Shown here piece after piece: positions 62,406-64,000 of a stretch of DNA of 64,000 nucleotides. The position numbers were made by a program, and so were the translations under genes. Every line of letters begins with the position of its first letter. Within the stretch, counting starts at the first letter, position 1. The notes beneath the pieces are model-generated. The model did not search any database. It was not told the DNA's origin and saw nothing but the letters and a program-made list of their open reading frames with translations. The stretch spans positions 26,238-90,237 of the forward strand of contig CAJUOV010000007.1 of NCBI GenBank assembly GCA_910588695.1, read 5' to 3'. Source of the stretch: an uncultured Christensenellaceae bacterium. Its GTDB lineage: Bacteria > Bacillota > Clostridia > Christensenellales > Borkfalkiaceae.

Positions 62406-62702
62406 TTACCAAAAGAGATAAATTCCTCTGAAACCGAGATAAAAACAATAACAGTTGAGCGCGGCGAGAACAGGCATGAGGATCATAAGAAGAAGATTGC
62501 TCAACCGATATCTCAGGCAAAACATTGTAATATAGACCGCGGCTGCGCCTCCGAGAAAAGCGGCAAGCATAATTGTGCCGTCTGATCTGCGCGGCGCCTC
62601 CGCGCCCTCTTCCCATTCTTCGTGCTGATGCTTTACAAGCATGAACGAAGCGAAATTCACGGCGCAGATGTAAATTGTCAGCAGAATGTAAAGAAAAGTC
62701 AT
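62406..62702 (-). CDS. Small DUF1294-like membrane protein
   Basis: A 98-aa integral membrane protein with an N-terminal span (YILLTIYICAVNFASFML), a polar loop and two further spans (TIMLAAFLGGAAAVYITM; LLLMILMPVLAALNCYCF). The middle AAFLGGAAAVYI segment and overall plan recall DUF1294, but the family's basic residues are only partly kept. The frame stays open to 62828, yet the ATG at 62702 starts a plausible first helix, so I use it; no clear SD supports either choice. Divergent from the serine dehydratase. Confidence 0.6.
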   Translation of the reverse strand: MTFLYILLTIYICAVNFASFMLVKHQHEEWEEGAEAPRRSDGTIMLAAFLGGAAAVYITMFCLRYRLSNLLLMILMPVLAALNCYCFYLGFRGIYLFW

Positions 62703-62749
62703 AGCATATTCATTATGCGCAGATTGCAGAAAATTAAAGGGAAACGAAT

Positions 62750-63946
62750 ATGTATTCGTTAAAAGAAGTATATAAAATCGGACGGGGTCCTTCCAGTTCG
62801 CACTCGATGGGACCGGAATCGGCGTCAAAGAATTTTCTTCGTCGCTTTCCGTCCGCTTTTTGTTATCGGGTTACGCTTTACGGTTCATTGGCTTATACGG
62901 GTAAGGGACACCTCAGCGACGAGGCGATTTATTCGGTTTTGGGTCGCGATCGGGTTGAGATTGTGTTTGATCGGGAAGCGCAGGATCTGCCGCATCCGAA
63001 CACCATGAAATTCACGGCGTATTCCGCGCCCGACAAGGTTGCGGGGGAAGTGGTTTATCTCTCTGTCGGCGGAGGAAACGTGACCGTGCTCGGAGAAGAG
63101 CAAAAGAATCAAAGCGTTTATCCTTTCCGCAATTTCAGCGAATGGAAAGGTTACTGTCATGATAAAAAAATTGCGCTCGTAGAGGCGGTATATTTTTTCG
63201 AACCTGAAATTCGGGACTATCTCGGCAAGGTTTGGAGTGTCATGCAAAAAGCGGTCTGCCGCGGAACGGAGACCGAAGGGGTGCTCCCCGGGAAATTGCA
63301 GGTTATGCGTAAGGCGAAACGGTTGGCGCTGCCTGTCGACGGAGAATCGATAGAGGCGAAAGAGAAACGGATCATAGCAAGTTATGCGTTTGCCGTTGCC
63401 GAGGAAAACGCAGGGGGAGGTACGATCGTGACCGCGCCTACCTGCGGCGCATGCGGCGTTCTGCCTGCGCTGCTCGTTTATTTCAAGGTACATGAGGGTG
63501 TTTCGGACGATAAAATTATCGACGCTCTTGCCGTAGCGGGAATGATCGGAAACGTGATTAAAACGAACGCCTCCGTCAGCGGAGCGGAGGCGGGCTGTCA
63601 GGCGGAGATCGGAACGGCGACTTCTATGGCAGCGGCGGCAATCAGCACGCTTTTCGATGCCAATTCCGAAGAGGTGGAGTATGCGGCGGAGATTGCGCTC
63701 GAACATCAACTCGGGCTTACCTGCGATCCCGTCGAAGGATATGTACAGATTCCCTGCATCGAACGGAATGCGGTTGCGGCTTTGCGCGCACTCGACAGCG
63801 CGCGGATCGCGCGCGTGCTTTGCGGTACGAGGCGTATTTCTTTTGATCTGATCGTTCAGACCATGTACGAAACGGGCAAAGATATCAACGCCCGTTACCG
63901 AGAGACAGGCGAGGGCGGACTTGCGGCTAATTATAAAATTTGTTGA
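62750..63946 (+). CDS. sdaA: L-serine dehydratase, iron-sulfur, single chain
   Basis: A 398-aa L-serine ammonia-lyase that converts serine to pyruvate and ammonia using a [4Fe-4S] cluster instead of PLP. The beta-type domain opens LKEVYKIGRGPSSSHSMGPE, and the alpha-type domain carries TAPTCGACGVLPA with cluster cysteines and GAEAGCQAEIG. Here the SdaAB and SdaAA parts are in one chain, as in the E. coli enzyme but unlike the two-subunit form of many Clostridia. GRGPSSSHSMGP is complete. AAAGGGA SD. Confidence 0.94.
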   Translation: MYSLKEVYKIGRGPSSSHSMGPESASKNFLRRFPSAFCYRVTLYGSLAYTGKGHLSDEAIYSVLGRDRVEIVFDREAQDLPHPNTMKFTAYSAPDKVAGEVVYLSVGGGNVTVLGEEQKNQSVYPFRNFSEWKGYCHDKKIALVEAVYFFEPEIRDYLGKVWSVMQKAVCRGTETEGVLPGKLQVMRKAKRLALPVDGESIEAKEKRIIASYAFAVAEENAGGGTIVTAPTCGACGVLPALLVYFKVHEGVSDDKIIDALAVAGMIGNVIKTNASVSGAEAGCQAEIGTATSMAAAAISTLFDANSEEVEYAAEIALEHQLGLTCDPVEGYVQIPCIERNAVAALRALDSARIARVLCGTRRISFDLIVQTMYETGKDINARYRETGEGGLAANYKIC

Positions 63947-63954
63947 ATAATAAT

Positions 63955-63973
63955 CCACCCGCATAGCGGGTGG
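63955..63973 (+). terminator. Terminator after the serine dehydratase gene
   Basis: CCACCCGC / GCGGGTGG with an ATA loop, followed by TATTTCATTTT. A second small inverted repeat, GGGCATAGCCC, lies near the window end. Confidence 0.7.
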
Positions 63974-64000
63974 TATTTCATTTTCGGGCATAGCCCTAAT

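Noticed and set aside
62885..63991. 368-codon frame on the minus strand opposite the serine dehydratase
   Set aside because: Antisense shadow of a gene with full catalytic motifs.
63955..64000. REP-like repeat at the right edge
   Set aside because: One hairpin followed by T-rich sequence is explained by a terminator; the second short palindrome cannot be judged because the window ends.

Overview
The window reads as chromosome of an endospore-forming member of the Clostridia (Bacillota). Evidence: an adjacent spoIIGA-sigE pair, Gram-positive-type lipoproteins, the LL-diaminopimelate aminotransferase (dapL) plus dapF route, a C-terminally zinc-binding ProRS, and consensus sigma-A promoters (TTGACA / TATAAT). 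Base composition is moderate, with many intrinsic terminators. I cannot name a genus. No phage, plasmid or CRISPR locus was seen.

Left part (1-28 kb) is mainly housekeeping. It holds the 3' end of araA; a uridylyltransferase-MBL-recX-birA-nnrE/D run; a nadD-yqeK fusion with rsfS; a leftward pgm-tkt operon ending in a terminator ahead of a DUF4097-like lipoprotein; a DUF2207 membrane protein; proS, a PHP phosphoesterase, asnS and a nucleoside hydrolase-like gene; then purA-dapF-pyrG-dapL-malQ-mscL. A ~0.74 kb islet carrying a GrpB-family gene appears to have inserted into the hairpin of a convergent terminator at 19.4-20.2 kb.

Middle (28-31.5 kb): a decayed YoaP-like acetyltransferase, three tRNA genes (Val-CAC, Ala-CGC, Arg-ACG), and an AT-rich 425 bp intergenic region with two perfect and two near-perfect DnaA boxes and a Spo0A box. 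This leads into spoIIGA and sigE, whose reading frames overlap by 86 nt.

31.7-57.7 kb is the striking part: one rightward operon of ten long genes plus one tiny ORF (about 26 kb), behind a TTGACA-18-TATAAT promoter. It encodes a membrane protein with a degenerate GH3-like region and a Tyr/acidic tail; two membrane-anchored McrB/MoxR-type AAA+ ATPases that share a 1149 bp segment identical as far as I can read; between them a coiled-coil protein resembling the McrC/DUF2357 side of McrBC but without a nuclease; two surface proteins made of MBG/YDG repeats (755 and 2796 aa), anchored only at the N-terminus; two multi-pass membrane proteins; an LRR-bearing membrane protein; and a 1160-aa protein with six predicted membrane spans and a large probably extracellular domain. 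No restriction nuclease, transposase or sorting signal is present. My inference is an envelope-spanning, ATP-driven surface apparatus that I cannot match to a described system.

Right part (57.7-64 kb): a convergent HtrA-like lipoprotein protease, mnmE-lysR, a Cof-type HAD phosphatase, a small membrane protein and a single-chain L-serine dehydratase.
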